DNA of 64,000 nt, from the NCBI RefSeq assembly GCF_900141755.1, contig NZ_LT670844.1, forward strand, positions 3,844,001 to 3,908,000, read 5' to 3'. Source of the stretch: Bradyrhizobium lablabi (GTDB lineage Bacteria > Pseudomonadota > Alphaproteobacteria > Rhizobiales > Xanthobacteraceae). Under the pieces are notes generated by a model that was given only the letters and a program-made list of their open reading frames with translations, was not told the DNA's origin and ran no database searches. Shown here piece by piece: positions 8,558 to 17,478 of the stretch. Within the stretch, counting starts at the first letter, position 1; each line of letters starts with the position of its first letter. The position numbers and the translations under genes are program-made.

Positions 8558-8580
8558 TCCTTATCGCGTGACGCGAGACG

Positions 8581-10863
8581 TTACGCCTTCATCGCTCCCT
8601 TCACGGCTTCCGCCGTGATCGGCAGCGAGCGGATTCGGGCGCCGACCGCGTTGAAGATCGCGTTGCCGAGCGCGGGCGCGATCACGGTCACCGCCGGTTC
8701 GCCGACGCCGGTGGCCTTTTCACCATTGGCGATGACGCTGATCGCGACTTCCGGCACCTGGCTCATCCGAAGCGGCGTGTAGGTGTCGAAGTTGGTCTGC
8801 TCGATGCCGCCATCCTTCAACGTCGCCTTCTCATACATCGCCAGCGACAATCCCCACAGTGCCGCGCCCTCGACCTGGGCGCGGATGTTGTCGGGATGCA
8901 CTTGCGTGCCGACATCGGTGGCAACTGTCAGCTTCTTGACCTTGACTTCGCCACTTGGCGAGACCGCGACATGGGCCACGCAGGCGGTCCAGCTCGCGGT
9001 CGCCCGTTCCTGGGACGAGACGCAGGCGACGCCCATGCCCTCGCCCTTCGGCAGCTGCTTGGTGCCATAACCGGACAGGCCCATCGCCGCGAGCAAAGTG
9101 TTGCGCAGCCGTTGCGCACCACCGGCGTTGGCGCCCTTGCCGTCGAGCATGTCGATCCGATACTGCGCGGGGTCCTTGCCGACCGCATGCGCAATCTCGT
9201 CGACCATGCTTTCGACCGCCCAGAAGGTCCAGCCCGGCGCGACCGAGCGCAGCTGACCCGACGGGGTGGCGTTGTGCGCCATCTCGTTACGGATGGCGCG
9301 GACGTTGTGATTGGGCACGGTGTAGAAGAAGTCCGCGCCATTCACGGTGAACGCATCGAGCGGCCCTTTCTTGTCGACCGAAGGCGACAGAAAATCCGGG
9401 ATGCCCCAGCGCTGGGTCGGCCACGCAGAGACCACGTCGTGATTGAGCGCGATCAGCCTGCCATCGCCGTCGAGCCCCGCCTTGACCTTCTGGTAGGTGA
9501 GCGGCCGCGAGAAATCCATGGTCATGTCGTTCTCGCGCGAGTAGATCACCTTGACCGGCTTGCCGACGGCTTTCGCTGCCTGCACCGCGGGCACCATCAT
9601 GTCGGCGTCGAGACGGCGGCCAAAGCCTCCGCCCAGCCACATCTGATGCATCACGACGAATTTGGGATCGACCCCGGCAGCACCGGCGGCGATCGCGCCG
9701 GAGCGCGTCGCGAACTGGTTGCCGGAATAGATGTGCCAGATATCGCCCTGAAGCTGCGCCGTGGCATTCATCGGCTCCATCGGCGCGTGGATGTTGATGT
9801 TGGTGGTGTATTCCGCCTCCATCGTCTTCGCCGCCGTGCCGAAGGCCGCCGCGGTGTCGCCGTCCTTGACGAAGAACTGCCCGGAATCGTCGAGTGCCTG
9901 CAGCCGCTTGGCTTCCGCAAACAGCGACTCGCTCGACAGTTTTGCGTTCGGACCGCCGTCATAGCTGATCTTCAGCGCATCTGCTGCCTTGCGGGCGTTG
10001 GCGTAGGTGTTGGCCACCGCCACCACCCAGCCGGACGTGGTCCCGGTCTTGTCGTCGAGCGTGACGGCCTTGATGAAGCCCGGCACTTTCTTTGCATCGC
10101 TATCGTCGACCGATTTCACCGTCGCGCCGAAGCGCACCGGCGGCGTGACGATCTTGCCGTACACCATGCCCGGCAGCATGACGTCGATGCCGTACTTTGC
10201 CGTGCCGTTGGTCTTTGAGGGGATGTCGAGTTGCGGCACCGAGACACCGATCATGGTGTACTGGTCCGGCGTCTTCAGCTTGATCGCCTTCAACTCGTCC
10301 GGCGTGAAGGTCTTTGTCGCTTTGCCGCTCTTGACCACTTCGGCAAAGGTCATCGATTTTTTCGATTTTGGATGCGAGATCACGGAATCCCGAACCACGA
10401 GTTCACTGGCGGGCACGCCCATTGACGCGGCGGCGGCCTCGGTCAACGCCATACGCCCCGCGGCTCCCGCGCGGCTCATGGCATCGAAGTTCATCATCGT
10501 GCTCCAGCTGCCGCCGGTAATCTGCGCGCCGAGCACGGGGTCGTTGAACTTCGGATCGTTGGAAGCGAGCTGAACCCGCATGTCCTTCCAGTTCGCGCCG
10601 AGTTCCTCGGAGATGATCTGCGCCATGGTGGAGGCGATGTGCTGGCCCATGTCGGCCTTGCCGCAGGTCACGGTGACGAGGCCGTCGGGTGCGATCGAAT
10701 ACCAGACCGAGGGATCGAAATTACTCGCCGCGGCGAAGGCCTGGTTGATGCCGGGAACGGCCGAGTAACCGAGCGCGAGGCCGGCGGCGGCGGTTCCGAC
10801 CAGGAACGAGCGGCGGCTGAGATCGGTGGTTTCAATTTGGGGAATCTTCACGTGGCTATTCAT
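8581..10863 (-). CDS. Xanthine dehydrogenase-family molybdopterin-binding subunit (IorB-like)
   Basis: A 760-residue large subunit of a molybdenum hydroxylase of the isoquinoline 1-oxidoreductase type. A twin-arginine signal (SRRSFLVG, arginines at 17-18, then a hydrophobic stretch ending at AFAAA) sends the folded enzyme to the periplasm. GGGFGRR near residue 409 binds the molybdopterin cytosine dinucleotide, and GVGEP near 717-721 gives the catalytic glutamate. It hydroxylates N-heterocycles or oxidises aldehydes using water; the substrate is unknown. The true start is the ATG at 10861-10863, after GGAGGG and overlapping the small-subunit stop (ATGA); a longer frame upstream is only an out-of-frame reading of the small subunit. 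Confidence 0.93.
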   Translation of the reverse strand: MNSHVKIPQIETTDLSRRSFLVGTAAAGLALGYSAVPGINQAFAAASNFDPSVWYSIAPDGLVTVTCGKADMGQHIASTMAQIISEELGANWKDMRVQLASNDPKFNDPVLGAQITGGSWSTMMNFDAMSRAGAAGRMALTEAAAASMGVPASELVVRDSVISHPKSKKSMTFAEVVKSGKATKTFTPDELKAIKLKTPDQYTMIGVSVPQLDIPSKTNGTAKYGIDVMLPGMVYGKIVTPPVRFGATVKSVDDSDAKKVPGFIKAVTLDDKTGTTSGWVVAVANTYANARKAADALKISYDGGPNAKLSSESLFAEAKRLQALDDSGQFFVKDGDTAAAFGTAAKTMEAEYTTNINIHAPMEPMNATAQLQGDIWHIYSGNQFATRSGAIAAGAAGVDPKFVVMHQMWLGGGFGRRLDADMMVPAVQAAKAVGKPVKVIYSRENDMTMDFSRPLTYQKVKAGLDGDGRLIALNHDVVSAWPTQRWGIPDFLSPSVDKKGPLDAFTVNGADFFYTVPNHNVRAIRNEMAHNATPSGQLRSVAPGWTFWAVESMVDEIAHAVGKDPAQYRIDMLDGKGANAGGAQRLRNTLLAAMGLSGYGTKQLPKGEGMGVACVSSQERATASWTACVAHVAVSPSGEVKVKKLTVATDVGTQVHPDNIRAQVEGAALWGLSLAMYEKATLKDGGIEQTNFDTYTPLRMSQVPEVAISVIANGEKATGVGEPAVTVIAPALGNAIFNAVGARIRSLPITAEAVKGAMKA

Positions 10864-11348
10864 GTTGCCCTCCGCTCGGTTCCGGCCGACGCGGTGCGCA
10901 TTTCGGACGCGGCGCGCATGATCGCTTTCTGAATCCGCGAATAGGTCATGCAACGGCAGAGATTGCCGTCCATATGCGCGATCACTTCCTCCTTGGTCGG
11001 GTTGGAGTTTTTCGCAAGCAGGGATGCCGCCTGCAGGATCTGGCCGGACTGGCAGTAGCCGCATTGCGGAACCTGCTCGGCGATCCACGCCTTCTGCAGG
11101 GGATGGTCGCCCTTGGCGCTGAGGCCTTCGATGGTCGTGATCTTCTTGCCGGCCGCGTCGCTGATCGAGGTCTGGCAGGATCGCACCGCTTCGCCATTGA
11201 GATGGACTGTGCAGGCGCCGCAAAGGCCGGCGCCGCAGCCGAATTTGGTGCCGGTCATCTGCAATTGCTCGCGGATGGCCCATAGCAGCGGGGTATCTCC
11301 CGCCGCGTCGACGGACATATTCCGTCCATTGATATTGAGAACAGGCAT
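10860..11348 (-). CDS. (2Fe-2S)-binding small subunit of molybdenum hydroxylase (IorA-like)
   Basis: A 162-residue iron-sulfur subunit. The N-terminal ferredoxin-like cluster is bound by cysteines 38, 43, 46 and 58 (CGAGLCGAC, then SCQ), and the C-terminal helical domain has the second cluster motif CGYCQSG...CRCM. It passes electrons from the molybdenum centre to an acceptor, commonly a cytochrome c. The ATG at 11346-11348 is preceded by AAGGGAAGAG, and the chain begins MPVLNINGR as in homologues; an upstream extension to 11396 is unlikely. Its stop overlaps the start of the large subunit by 4 bp, so the two are translationally coupled. Confidence 0.93.
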   Translation of the reverse strand: MPVLNINGRNMSVDAAGDTPLLWAIREQLQMTGTKFGCGAGLCGACTVHLNGEAVRSCQTSISDAAGKKITTIEGLSAKGDHPLQKAWIAEQVPQCGYCQSGQILQAASLLAKNSNPTKEEVIAHMDGNLCRCMTYSRIQKAIMRAASEMRTASAGTERRAT

Positions 11349-11681
11349 GGTCTCTTCCCTTGCCGGTGCATGATGCCGCTTACGGCGGCAACTCACGTTG
11401 AATCATGGTCTGGCACCCACCGGGCCGATGCCGGACCTTGCGCGGCAGAATATTGCGTTCCATCGCGGAGGCAAATGCAAACTGGAATCGATCAAAGAGA
11501 AAATGATTCCGAAAGCGCGTGTTGTGCGTTGCCGCAATAACTTTGCCATAAAATAACCGATGGATTTGATGCCCACGCCAACGGCACGTCGTGATCGCCG
11601 CTGGGATCGTTGGGCAGTTCCCACGGGCAAAGGGATCGCGCTACAATGAGGCGAGCCGCGAGATACGTTTGGGAAGCCGAA
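11349..11681. other. Divergent intergenic region without recognisable gene
   Basis: 333 bp between the iorA-like gene and the divergent hydrolase. It must hold both promoters; the stretch 11500-11570 is visibly richer in A and T than its surroundings, but I cannot name a promoter with confidence. Confidence 0.5.
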
Positions 11682-12470
11682 ATGCCAAAAATCAGCCGGG
11701 ACGGGGTCGAGATCTATTACGAAGTCCATGGCAGCGGCCCGACGCTGCTCCTGACCCACGGCTATTCCTCGACCTCGGCGATGTGGCAGGGCCAAATCGA
11801 GGCGTTGTCGCGGCATCACAAGCTCGTGTTGTGGGACATGCGCGGCCATGGCCGGTCCGATTATCCCGATGCCCCCTCAAGCTATAGCGAAGCGCTGACG
11901 GTTTCGGACATGGCCTCGCTGCTCGATGAGGTCGGCGCGCGGAACGCCATCATCGGCGGCTTGTCGCTTGGCGGATATATGTCGCTGGCGTTTTACCGCG
12001 CCCATCCGGAGCGCGTCCGCGCGCTGTTGATCATCGATACCGGGCCGGGCTTCAAGAAGGACGAGGCCCGCGAGGCCTGGAACAAGCGCGCGCGTGAGAC
12101 CGGCGACCGTTTTGAGCGCGAAGGTCTTGCCGTGCTCAAGGGCGCAAGCCGCGAACGCTCCGAGGTCAGCCATCGCGACGCCTCAGGGCTGGCCCGCGCC
12201 GCGCGCGGCATGCTGGCCCAGCGCGACGCCCGCGTGATCGAATCGTTACCCGACATCAAGGTGCCGTCGCTGGTGGTGGTCGGCGCCGACGACACCCCGT
12301 TCCTCGCCGCCTCCGACTACATGGCGGCGAAAATTCCGGGGGCGAAGAAGGTCGTGATCCCGGCCGCCGGCCACGCCGTCAACTTCGACCAGCCGCAGGC
12401 GTTTATCGAGGCGGTGCTGCCGTTCCTCGACGGCCTGTCGCACAGCGCAACTGAGGTGGTCCAGTCATGA
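11682..12470 (+). CDS. Alpha/beta fold hydrolase (3-oxoadipate enol-lactonase-like)
   Basis: A 262-residue alpha/beta hydrolase. The oxyanion HGYSS is near residue 26, the nucleophile elbow GLSLGG near 92-97 (serine 94), and the catalytic histidine is in AAGHAVNFD near 229. The cap region is typical of esterases and enol-lactonases. I place the start at the ATG at 11682 (MPKISRDGVEI), which follows GGGAAG; an upstream ATG at 11610 would add an unlikely basic extension. Its stop overlaps the next gene by 4 bp. The substrate is unknown. Confidence 0.87.
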   Translation: MPKISRDGVEIYYEVHGSGPTLLLTHGYSSTSAMWQGQIEALSRHHKLVLWDMRGHGRSDYPDAPSSYSEALTVSDMASLLDEVGARNAIIGGLSLGGYMSLAFYRAHPERVRALLIIDTGPGFKKDEAREAWNKRARETGDRFEREGLAVLKGASRERSEVSHRDASGLARAARGMLAQRDARVIESLPDIKVPSLVVVGADDTPFLAASDYMAAKIPGAKKVVIPAAGHAVNFDQPQAFIEAVLPFLDGLSHSATEVVQS

Positions 12471-12814
12471 ACCGTTTTGCGTATGCCGCCTTTGGGCTGA
12501 TCGCCGCTTCGCTCAGCCTTTGCGAGCCTGCCAGCGCCCAGCAATCACTCCCGCTTCAGCGCGCCCCCTTCACCGCGACCTTGTCGAACAATGTGCCGCT
12601 GGCGTTCGGGATGGGCGTGACCGATGTCTCGCGGGCGCTGGGCGAACCGCTCAGCTATGTCAGCGGCCGCCCGGGCGACGAAATCTACCTGGCGATCCGC
12701 AACCTCGGCGGCAGCGGGTTGATCAACCACAACGACCGGCTCTATCTGCTATTCCGCAACGGCCGGTTGGCCGGCTGGAAGGGCGACTGGGGCCACAACT
12801 GGATGTGGCAATAA
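12467..12814 (+). CDS. Small secreted protein of unknown function
   Basis: A 115-residue protein with a signal peptide (MNRFAYAAFGLIAASLSL, cleavage after ASA near residue 24). The mature part alternates short strands and contains VSRALGEPLSYV, DRLYLLFRNGRLAGW and a C-terminal GHNWMWQ. The layout (a helix with an LGEP-like turn followed by strands) recalls BamE/SmpA-like domains, but this is only an impression. It overlaps the stop of the preceding hydrolase (ATGA), so they probably share an mRNA. Confidence 0.7.
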   Translation: MNRFAYAAFGLIAASLSLCEPASAQQSLPLQRAPFTATLSNNVPLAFGMGVTDVSRALGEPLSYVSGRPGDEIYLAIRNLGGSGLINHNDRLYLLFRNGRLAGWKGDWGHNWMWQ

Positions 12815-12877
12815 CGGCGCCGCTTCACGTCCCCCCCCGCTCCAACATTCCCCTAACTCTCAACCAATGGATGACCC

Positions 12878-13552
12878 ATGGGAAAAGACATCAAGCTGAC
12901 CGCTTCCGACAATTTTCAACTCGGCGCCTATCGTGCCGACCCCGCCAGCGCGCCGAAAGGGGCGGTGGTCGTGATCCAGGAAATCTTTGGCGTCAATCAC
13001 CACATCCGCAGCGTCTGCGATCGTCTCGCCGGCGAAGGTTATGTCGCGATCGCGCCGGCGATCTTCGACCGCGTCGAGCCCAATTTCACGTCCGGCTATT
13101 CGCCCGATGAAATCGCGGTCGCCCGCAAATTCGTCGCCAATCCCGACTGGGCGGCGATGCTGCGCGACACGCAAGCCGCGATCGATGCGGTGAAGGATAA
13201 AGGCCCGGTCGGCATCATCGGCTTTTGCCTCGGCGGCAGTATTGCCTACGCCGCCGCGACAAAACTTTCCGGTCTATCGGCGGCGATCGGCTATTACGGC
13301 GGCGCCGTGGTACGCTTTGCCGACGACAAGCCGAAGGTGCCGACGCAATTGCATTTCGGCGAAAAGGACGCCGGCATTCCGCTCGCCGATGTCGAGACCA
13401 TCAAGGCCAAAAGGCCCGATGTCGAGATTTTTGTTTATCCCGGCGCCCAGCACGGTTTTCATTGCGACGAGCGGGCGAGTTACGACAAGACCAGCGCCGA
13501 CATGGCCTGGCCGAGAAGCATGGCGTTCTTTGCGAAGCATTTGAAGAAATAA
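12878..13552 (+). CDS. Dienelactone hydrolase family protein
   Basis: A 224-residue alpha/beta hydrolase with a cysteine nucleophile: GFCLGG near residues 114-119, the acid in GEKDAGIP near 163, and histidine in GAQHGFH near 190. This Cys-Asp-His triad is the mark of carboxymethylenebutenolidase (ClcD) relatives, which open dienelactones in ring-cleavage pathways; many members act on other esters. The N-terminus GAYRADPASAPKGAVVVIQE is standard for the family. A gap of 63 bp separates it from the small secreted protein gene; co-transcription is possible. Confidence 0.9.
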   Translation: MGKDIKLTASDNFQLGAYRADPASAPKGAVVVIQEIFGVNHHIRSVCDRLAGEGYVAIAPAIFDRVEPNFTSGYSPDEIAVARKFVANPDWAAMLRDTQAAIDAVKDKGPVGIIGFCLGGSIAYAAATKLSGLSAAIGYYGGAVVRFADDKPKVPTQLHFGEKDAGIPLADVETIKAKRPDVEIFVYPGAQHGFHCDERASYDKTSADMAWPRSMAFFAKHLKK

Positions 13553-13559
13553 TTTTGGT

Positions 13560-13664
13560 CGTCATTCCGGGATGGTCCGAAGGACCAGACCTCAGATGCG
13601 CAATTGCGCATCGGGGAATCTCGAGATTCCGGGTTCGTCGCTTCGCGCCGCCCCGGAATGACGG
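13560..13664. repeat. Palindromic repeat, family C (GTCATTCCGGGATGGTCC type), copy 1
   Basis: The outer ends CGTCATTCCGGG and CCCCGGAATGACGG are inverted, and the inner GGAATCTCGAGATTCC is itself a palindrome. A second copy at 49624-49740 shares these blocks. It lies between convergent genes and may serve as a bidirectional transcript end. Confidence 0.85.
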
Positions 13665-13671
13665 CGAAATT

Positions 13672-14454
13672 CTAAAACCAGCGCTCGCCGACCAGCACGG
13701 TATCGCCGGGGCTGAGCGCGGTGCCGAGCGGCACCACCACGCGCATCGAGCCTGAATTGTCGGTGTGGGTCAGCGTCACGCTGTCGCGCCGGGCGCGTGG
13801 CGAGAAGCCACCGGCGATCGCGACGGCGCTTTCGACGCTCATGTTGGGCACGTAGGGATATTGGCCGGGAGCTGCGACTTCGCCGAGGATAAAGAACGGC
13901 CGGTAGGCTTCGATCTCGACCGCGACCGAGGGATCGCGGATATAGCCGTTGCGCAATTTGGCGGTGATTTCCGCGGCGAGGCCCGCCGGCGTCCGTCCGC
14001 GCGCCGGGACTGACCCGATCAGTGGCATGGTGATCGCACCACCAGCGGAGATCGAGTAAGTATTGGTGAGCCCTTCCTGGCCATAGACCACGACCCGCAG
14101 CTTGTCGCCGGCATCGAGCCGGTAGGCCGTTTCATAGGCGACCGGCATCGGGGCAGGCATCGGCGCCGCCGCATAGGCCTCTTGCGGCGGTGTGTAGGAA
14201 CGTTGCGGTGCCGCGGCAAAGGCATTGCGCAGCGCGCTGATGGCGCCGCCGGAATCTGATGCGCCCGATGAGGCGTAAGCCGCACCCGCCGGGACCGGAG
14301 GATAGGGTTCGCCATAGGCAAGCGAATCGAGATCGCCTTGCGGCTGCGCCATCGCGACCGGGCCGGTCGCGTGCATGCAGCCCGACAACGCGAGCGCGGT
14401 CATGGCGGCAATGATCGGCAATCGAAACGCGCGCGCAAACCGCACCTTGGCCAT
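13672..14454 (-). CDS. Polysaccharide biosynthesis/export lipoprotein (Wza/GumB-like)
   Basis: A 260-residue protein with a lipoprotein signal (hydrophobic IIAAMTALALSGC, lipobox LSGC near residues 24-27). After a proline/alanine-rich linker comes the Poly_export domain (YRLDAGDKLRVVVYGQEGL, then ISAGGAITMPLIG), followed by an SLBB domain (FFILGEVAAPGQYPY). Such proteins form the outer-membrane channel for exopolysaccharide or capsule. The ATG at 14452-14454 directly starts the signal peptide; a TTG 45 bp upstream is less likely. No other polysaccharide genes are adjacent, so the partner export system must be elsewhere. Confidence 0.88.
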   Translation of the reverse strand: MAKVRFARAFRLPIIAAMTALALSGCMHATGPVAMAQPQGDLDSLAYGEPYPPVPAGAAYASSGASDSGGAISALRNAFAAAPQRSYTPPQEAYAAAPMPAPMPVAYETAYRLDAGDKLRVVVYGQEGLTNTYSISAGGAITMPLIGSVPARGRTPAGLAAEITAKLRNGYIRDPSVAVEIEAYRPFFILGEVAAPGQYPYVPNMSVESAVAIAGGFSPRARRDSVTLTHTDNSGSMRVVVPLGTALSPGDTVLVGERWF

Positions 14455-14540
14455 CCCCGATAGCGAGAGCCTAAGTTTTGCACCGGTTATGGTTAACAAA
14501 TCGTTGTTGCGCGGAGCTGAAACGGCGCGGCGGAAGGCTC

Positions 14541-14706
14541 CCTCGCCCCGCCCTTGCGGGGAGAGGGTGGGGTGAGGGGCTGCTTCCGCAAATTTCGAGA
14601 ATGAAGAGTGCGCGGTGAGAGCCCCTCACCCGGATTGCTTCGCAATCCGACCTCTCCCCGCGTAAGAGCGGGGCGAGGTTAAGAAAGCCCGCAAGCGGGG
14701 AGAGGC
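14541..14706. repeat. Palindromic repeat, family D (CCTCGCCCCGC type), copy 1
   Basis: CCTCGCCCCGC at the left and GCGGGGCGAGG at the right are inverted, and GAGGGGCT pairs with AGCCCCTC inside. CACCCGGATTGCTTCGCAAT in the right half is shared with the copy at 43277-43410; partial copies lie at 51614-51711 and 59430-59529. Confidence 0.85.
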
Positions 14707-14727
14707 GCAGAGCAGCGGCGAAAAATA

Positions 14728-15387
14728 TCACGCCGCGCTGACGCCGGCGCCGATCGGGCAGGACACGCCGGTGCCGCCAAGTCCGCAATAGCCGGCCGGA
14801 TTCTTGGCGAGATATTGCTGATGATAATCCTCGGCGAAATAGAACTCGCCGGCGGGTGCGATCTCGGTGGTGATGGCGGGAAGGCCTTTTGCGGCGAGCG
14901 CCTTTTGATAGGCCGCGCGCGAGGCATCCGCGGCTTGGCGCTGCGCGTCGTTGAGGGTGTAGATCGCGGAACGATATTGGGTGCCGACATCATTGCCCTG
15001 ACGCATGCCCTGCGTCGGGTTGTGATTTTCCCAGAACGTCTTCAGGAGCTGGTCGTAGGAGATCTTCTTCGGATCGAACACCACCAGTACCGCCTCGGTA
15101 TGACCGGTGCGGCCCGAACAGACCTCTTCATAGGTCGGGTTCCTGGTATGACCGCCGGCGTAGCCGACGGCAGTGGTGTAGATGCCATCGCCAAGCTCCC
15201 AGAATTTTCGCTCCGCGCCCCAGAAGCAACCGAGCCCGAATACGGCCTGCTCCAGCCCTTGCGGATAAGGCGGTTGCAGCGGGCGGCCATTCACAAAATG
15301 CCTTGATGCGGTGGGGATCGGGGTGGCACGGCCCGGCAGCGCCTCGGCGGCGCTCGGCAATGCGGTGGTCTTGCGCATGAACAACAT
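14728..15387 (-). CDS. msrA: Peptide-methionine (S)-S-oxide reductase MsrA
   Basis: A 219-residue enzyme that reduces methionine S-sulfoxide in oxidised proteins with electrons from thioredoxin. The active site GCFWGAE lies at residues 53-59 with catalytic Cys54; downstream signatures [24 protein letters not shown] and FWENHNPTQ are all present, and resolving cysteines occur in the C-terminal tail (GYCGLGG, SCPIGAG). The N-terminal extension of about 45 residues is typical of the longer alphaproteobacterial form. The ATG at 15385-15387 follows GGGAGG; a GTG two codons upstream is possible. It stands alone. Confidence 0.96.
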   Translation of the reverse strand: MLFMRKTTALPSAAEALPGRATPIPTASRHFVNGRPLQPPYPQGLEQAVFGLGCFWGAERKFWELGDGIYTTAVGYAGGHTRNPTYEEVCSGRTGHTEAVLVVFDPKKISYDQLLKTFWENHNPTQGMRQGNDVGTQYRSAIYTLNDAQRQAADASRAAYQKALAAKGLPAITTEIAPAGEFYFAEDYHQQYLAKNPAGYCGLGGTGVSCPIGAGVSAA

Positions 15388-15526
15388 GGTCACCTCCCGG
15401 CGTCAGGATGTCAGGGAAATCTGTGTCTCTAATATATGTCTTTACGTCTGCAGCCAAAGCCCCGTTACGCCGCCCGGGGTGAGCACCAGAGGCGGCACGC
15501 CGCCCCGGCCGGCCGGTTCTCGCGGG

Positions 15527-15554
15527 GCGCGCGCGCGCGCGCGCGTGTGCGCGC
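15527..15554. repeat. 28-bp alternating purine-pyrimidine (GC/GT) tract
   Basis: The sequence alternates strictly G/C and then G/T from 15527 to 15554, directly abutting the stop codon of the small membrane-protein gene. Such tracts can adopt left-handed Z-DNA under negative supercoiling and are prone to length changes by slippage. Confidence 0.8.
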
Positions 15555-15555
15555 T

Positions 15556-15873
15556 TCAGTCCCGCGAATAGCCGATCAGGGGCTTGCTCGGCCGGAACAG
15601 CAGCATCAGCACAATGCCGACCACGCCCAGCACGGCAAAAACCGGCTGGTCCAGGATAACCCTGACCACACTGGTCCAGAGCCAGGGCGCGGTTCCCTCC
15701 ACCCAGGTGCGGAAGGCCTGCTGGCTGGATTGGTGGATGTCGTTCCAGAATTGGCCGAACCGGGTGAACCGCAGGTTTTGATCGGCGACCCAGCGGGCGC
15801 CGTCATAGACCATGAAGACAAATCCGCCGGCCAGCAGCAACAGGCCGATAAGTCGGAAAAAACCGCGGATCAT
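15556..15873 (-). CDS. Small two-helix membrane protein of unknown function
   Basis: A 105-residue protein with a membrane helix near residues 5-25 (FFRLIGLLLLAGGFVFMVYD) and a second near 78-95 (VFAVLGVVGIVLMLLF). The middle loop, WVADQNLRFTRFGQFWNDIH, is amphipathic and probably periplasmic. I recognise the pattern as a conserved small protein of the Bradyrhizobium group, but no function is known to me. The gene points away from rpsT, so the two share an upstream region of about 430 bp. Confidence 0.75.
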   Translation of the reverse strand: MIRGFFRLIGLLLLAGGFVFMVYDGARWVADQNLRFTRFGQFWNDIHQSSQQAFRTWVEGTAPWLWTSVVRVILDQPVFAVLGVVGIVLMLLFRPSKPLIGYSRD

Positions 15874-16007
15874 GCGTCACCTACCCTCTCGCGCGCCCCG
15901 AAAACGCTGCCAGCCCTTAGCGGGGCAGCAGCGGAAATTCAACCTCATCAGCACCTTATCAGCGTTTTACGACCGCAACCGCCTCCCCCCAAGAGGGGTA
16001 GAAAGCG

Positions 16008-16036
16008 TTGACGCTGCAAGGCCCGCCCTCTATAAG
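16008..16036 (+). promoter_or_regulatory. Consensus sigma-70-type promoter ahead of rpsT
   Basis: TTGACG at 16008-16013 and TATAAG at 16031-16036 are separated by exactly 17 nt, the optimum for housekeeping sigma factor. Transcription would begin around 16043 and give a leader of about 260 nt before the rpsT start codon. It is the clearest promoter in the window. Confidence 0.7.
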
Positions 16037-16045
16037 GGCGGCAAT

Positions 16046-16069
16046 GGCGGCGGGCGCAATCCCGCCGCC
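16046..16069 (+). promoter_or_regulatory. Strong GC hairpin at the 5' end of the rpsT leader
   Basis: GGCGGCGGG (16046-16054) pairs perfectly with CCCGCCGCC (16061-16069) around a 6-nt loop. If transcription starts near 16043 the hairpin would form at the very 5' end of the mRNA, where it could shield the end from decay or act in early termination; only a few T residues follow. Confidence 0.55.
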
Positions 16070-16118
16070 GCTGTTCTTTGAGATCAGCCATTTTCCGGAA
16101 GCAAGTTTTGCGTGAGCC

Positions 16119-16184
16119 GGTTTGCTTCGGACATGTTTGCTTGCGGACAATGTTTGCTTGCCGACAATGTTTGCTTGCGGACAA
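16119..16184 (+). repeat. Tandem 17-bp repeats in the rpsT leader
   Basis: Three head-to-tail units of 17 bp, TGTTTGCTTGCGGACAA with one base change in the middle unit, occupy 16134-16184, and a degenerate 15-bp unit (GGTTTGCTTCGGACA) precedes them at 16119-16133. The array lies between the promoter at 16008 and the start of rpsT at 16305. The spacing of 17 bp has no spacer between units, so it is not CRISPR-like. Possible roles are protein binding to DNA or RNA; none is known to me. Confidence 0.9.
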
Positions 16185-16304
16185 TGGCCGCCTCCAAAGA
16201 GCACCCGAAACAACTACCAAAGCGTCGATCTCAGGTTTGAACGGCCGGCGCGCCCAAAGCCCTACCATTTAGCGAGCGGTCACCGCCGAAGGATATTCGA
16301 GACC

Positions 16305-16571
16305 ATGGCCAATACCACTTCCGCCAAGAAGGCGACGCGCAAGATTGCCCGCCGCACCATCATCAACAAGTCGCGCCGCACCCAGATGCGCGGCGCGGTA
16401 CGAACGGTCGAAGAAGCGATCAAGAGCGGCGACCGCGATGCAGCGTTGAAGGCGATGGCGCGCGCGGAGCCAGAACTGATGCAGGCAGCGCAGCGCAACA
16501 TCATTCACAAGAACAATGCGAGCCGGAAGGTTTCGCGCCTCGCGCATCAGATCGCCAAGCTTGCGAAATGA
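16305..16571 (+). CDS. rpsT: 30S ribosomal protein S20
   Basis: An 88-residue basic protein of the small ribosomal subunit, binding 16S rRNA at the foot of the body early in assembly. It begins [16 protein letters not shown] and contains [18 protein letters not shown] and [14 protein letters not shown], the classic S20 pattern of long basic helices. The ATG at 16305 matches the usual start and length of the family; longer upstream frames would run through the tandem repeats. A long leader with a hairpin and repeats precedes it, and a terminator follows. The rpsT-dnaA order is common in Rhizobiales. Confidence 0.97.
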   Translation: MANTTSAKKATRKIARRTIINKSRRTQMRGAVRTVEEAIKSGDRDAALKAMARAEPELMQAAQRNIIHKNNASRKVSRLAHQIAKLAK

Positions 16572-16594
16572 ACTGAACGAAAAGGAAATTCGTC

Positions 16595-16622
16595 AAAAGG
16601 CCCGGCTAGCGTCGGGCCTTTT
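16595..16622 (+). terminator. Rho-independent terminator after rpsT
   Basis: AAAAGGCCCG (16595-16604) pairs with CGGGCCTTTT (16613-16622) around an 8-nt loop, and the stem ends in a T-run followed by GCTTTT. It lies 24 nt after the rpsT stop codon. Confidence 0.9.
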
Positions 16623-17478
16623 GCTTTTCGTCGATTGTTTCGTTGCTGTGCGGCGAACGGCGTGTCATATTTCTTTGCACCCGTAGTTTTACTGCCGCAG
16701 TTTTGCGGACGATAGAACGTTGTGCGCAGACGCGAGAAACCCGCGCTTTGCGCCATGAAGATGGAATAGCGCCAGGCGTTTCATCCGAGCCTGGCAAGCG
16801 GGAGTTACCCGAAAAAACAGTCGCGAAAAACTTCGCTTCGCTAATCACTTAACGCCATAGTGACGGCAAGCGTTTCGAAAATCCGCTCTCGCGGTGATCG
16901 ATTGTAAAGATTTTATTAAAAATTTTCGCTGCCATGCCGAGATTTGTGACAGCGCCCGATGCGCGCGATTCTGCGCGCTGATTCAAAAACTTGCTTTCAA
17001 GTATCACAATAACTGCACCGCGGTTGGCACGCGGAGTAGCGCCAAACCTTGAATCAAATTGATTGCGAGATGCTGTGCATCGTGTATTTCTAAAGACGTT
17101 CGCGGCGCCCACGGCTCTTGAGACCAGCGCGGTTTGAGAAACGGGGCGGACGTGCAAATCGGCGGCGGTGTGCGCGTTGGCGACGCTTTCCAAGCGATTG
17201 TCGGATCGAATCTCATAGCAATGTGAGGATCGAGGTTCTGTGTCGAAATTTCTCAGGCGGGGCAGCGTTGCCTCGTCCGCTTCGAATAAGAGAGATACGA
17301 GACCGGCCAGCCGAGAAGCGCCATTGGAGGCGAAGCCAGCGGACAAATGAGGACGGACGGGCTGAGGAGTGCGGCGAGCGGCTGAACGAATTTGATGTTC
17401 GGACGGGGCCGATCGAATTTGAAACATGCGTGGACTGACAACTTGCCGCGGGCGACCACGGTGAGAGGGGGAGGTTGT
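16623..17478. other. Long non-coding region upstream of dnaA
   Basis: About 850 bp between the rpsT terminator and the first plausible start upstream of dnaA. It contains an A/T-rich patch near 16898-16930 and GANTC (CcrM methylation) sites at 16967, 16980, 17051 and 17208, with further ones at 17489, 17510 and 17774. I see no match to the DnaA box TTATCCACA, so I do not call an origin. A 219-codon frame on the minus strand (16849-17508) has no domain, no good ribosome site and is probably chance. The dnaA promoter should lie here. Confidence 0.6.

Noticed and set aside
8581..11283. A 900-residue molybdenum hydroxylase reading through from the small-subunit region
   Set aside because: The extra 140 residues are an out-of-frame reading of the iron-sulfur subunit; the ATG at 10861-10863 with GGAGGG and a twin-arginine signal is the true start.
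16119..16184. Tandem repeats as a CRISPR array
   Set aside because: The 17-bp units are joined with no spacer and there are only about four; no cas genes lie in the window.
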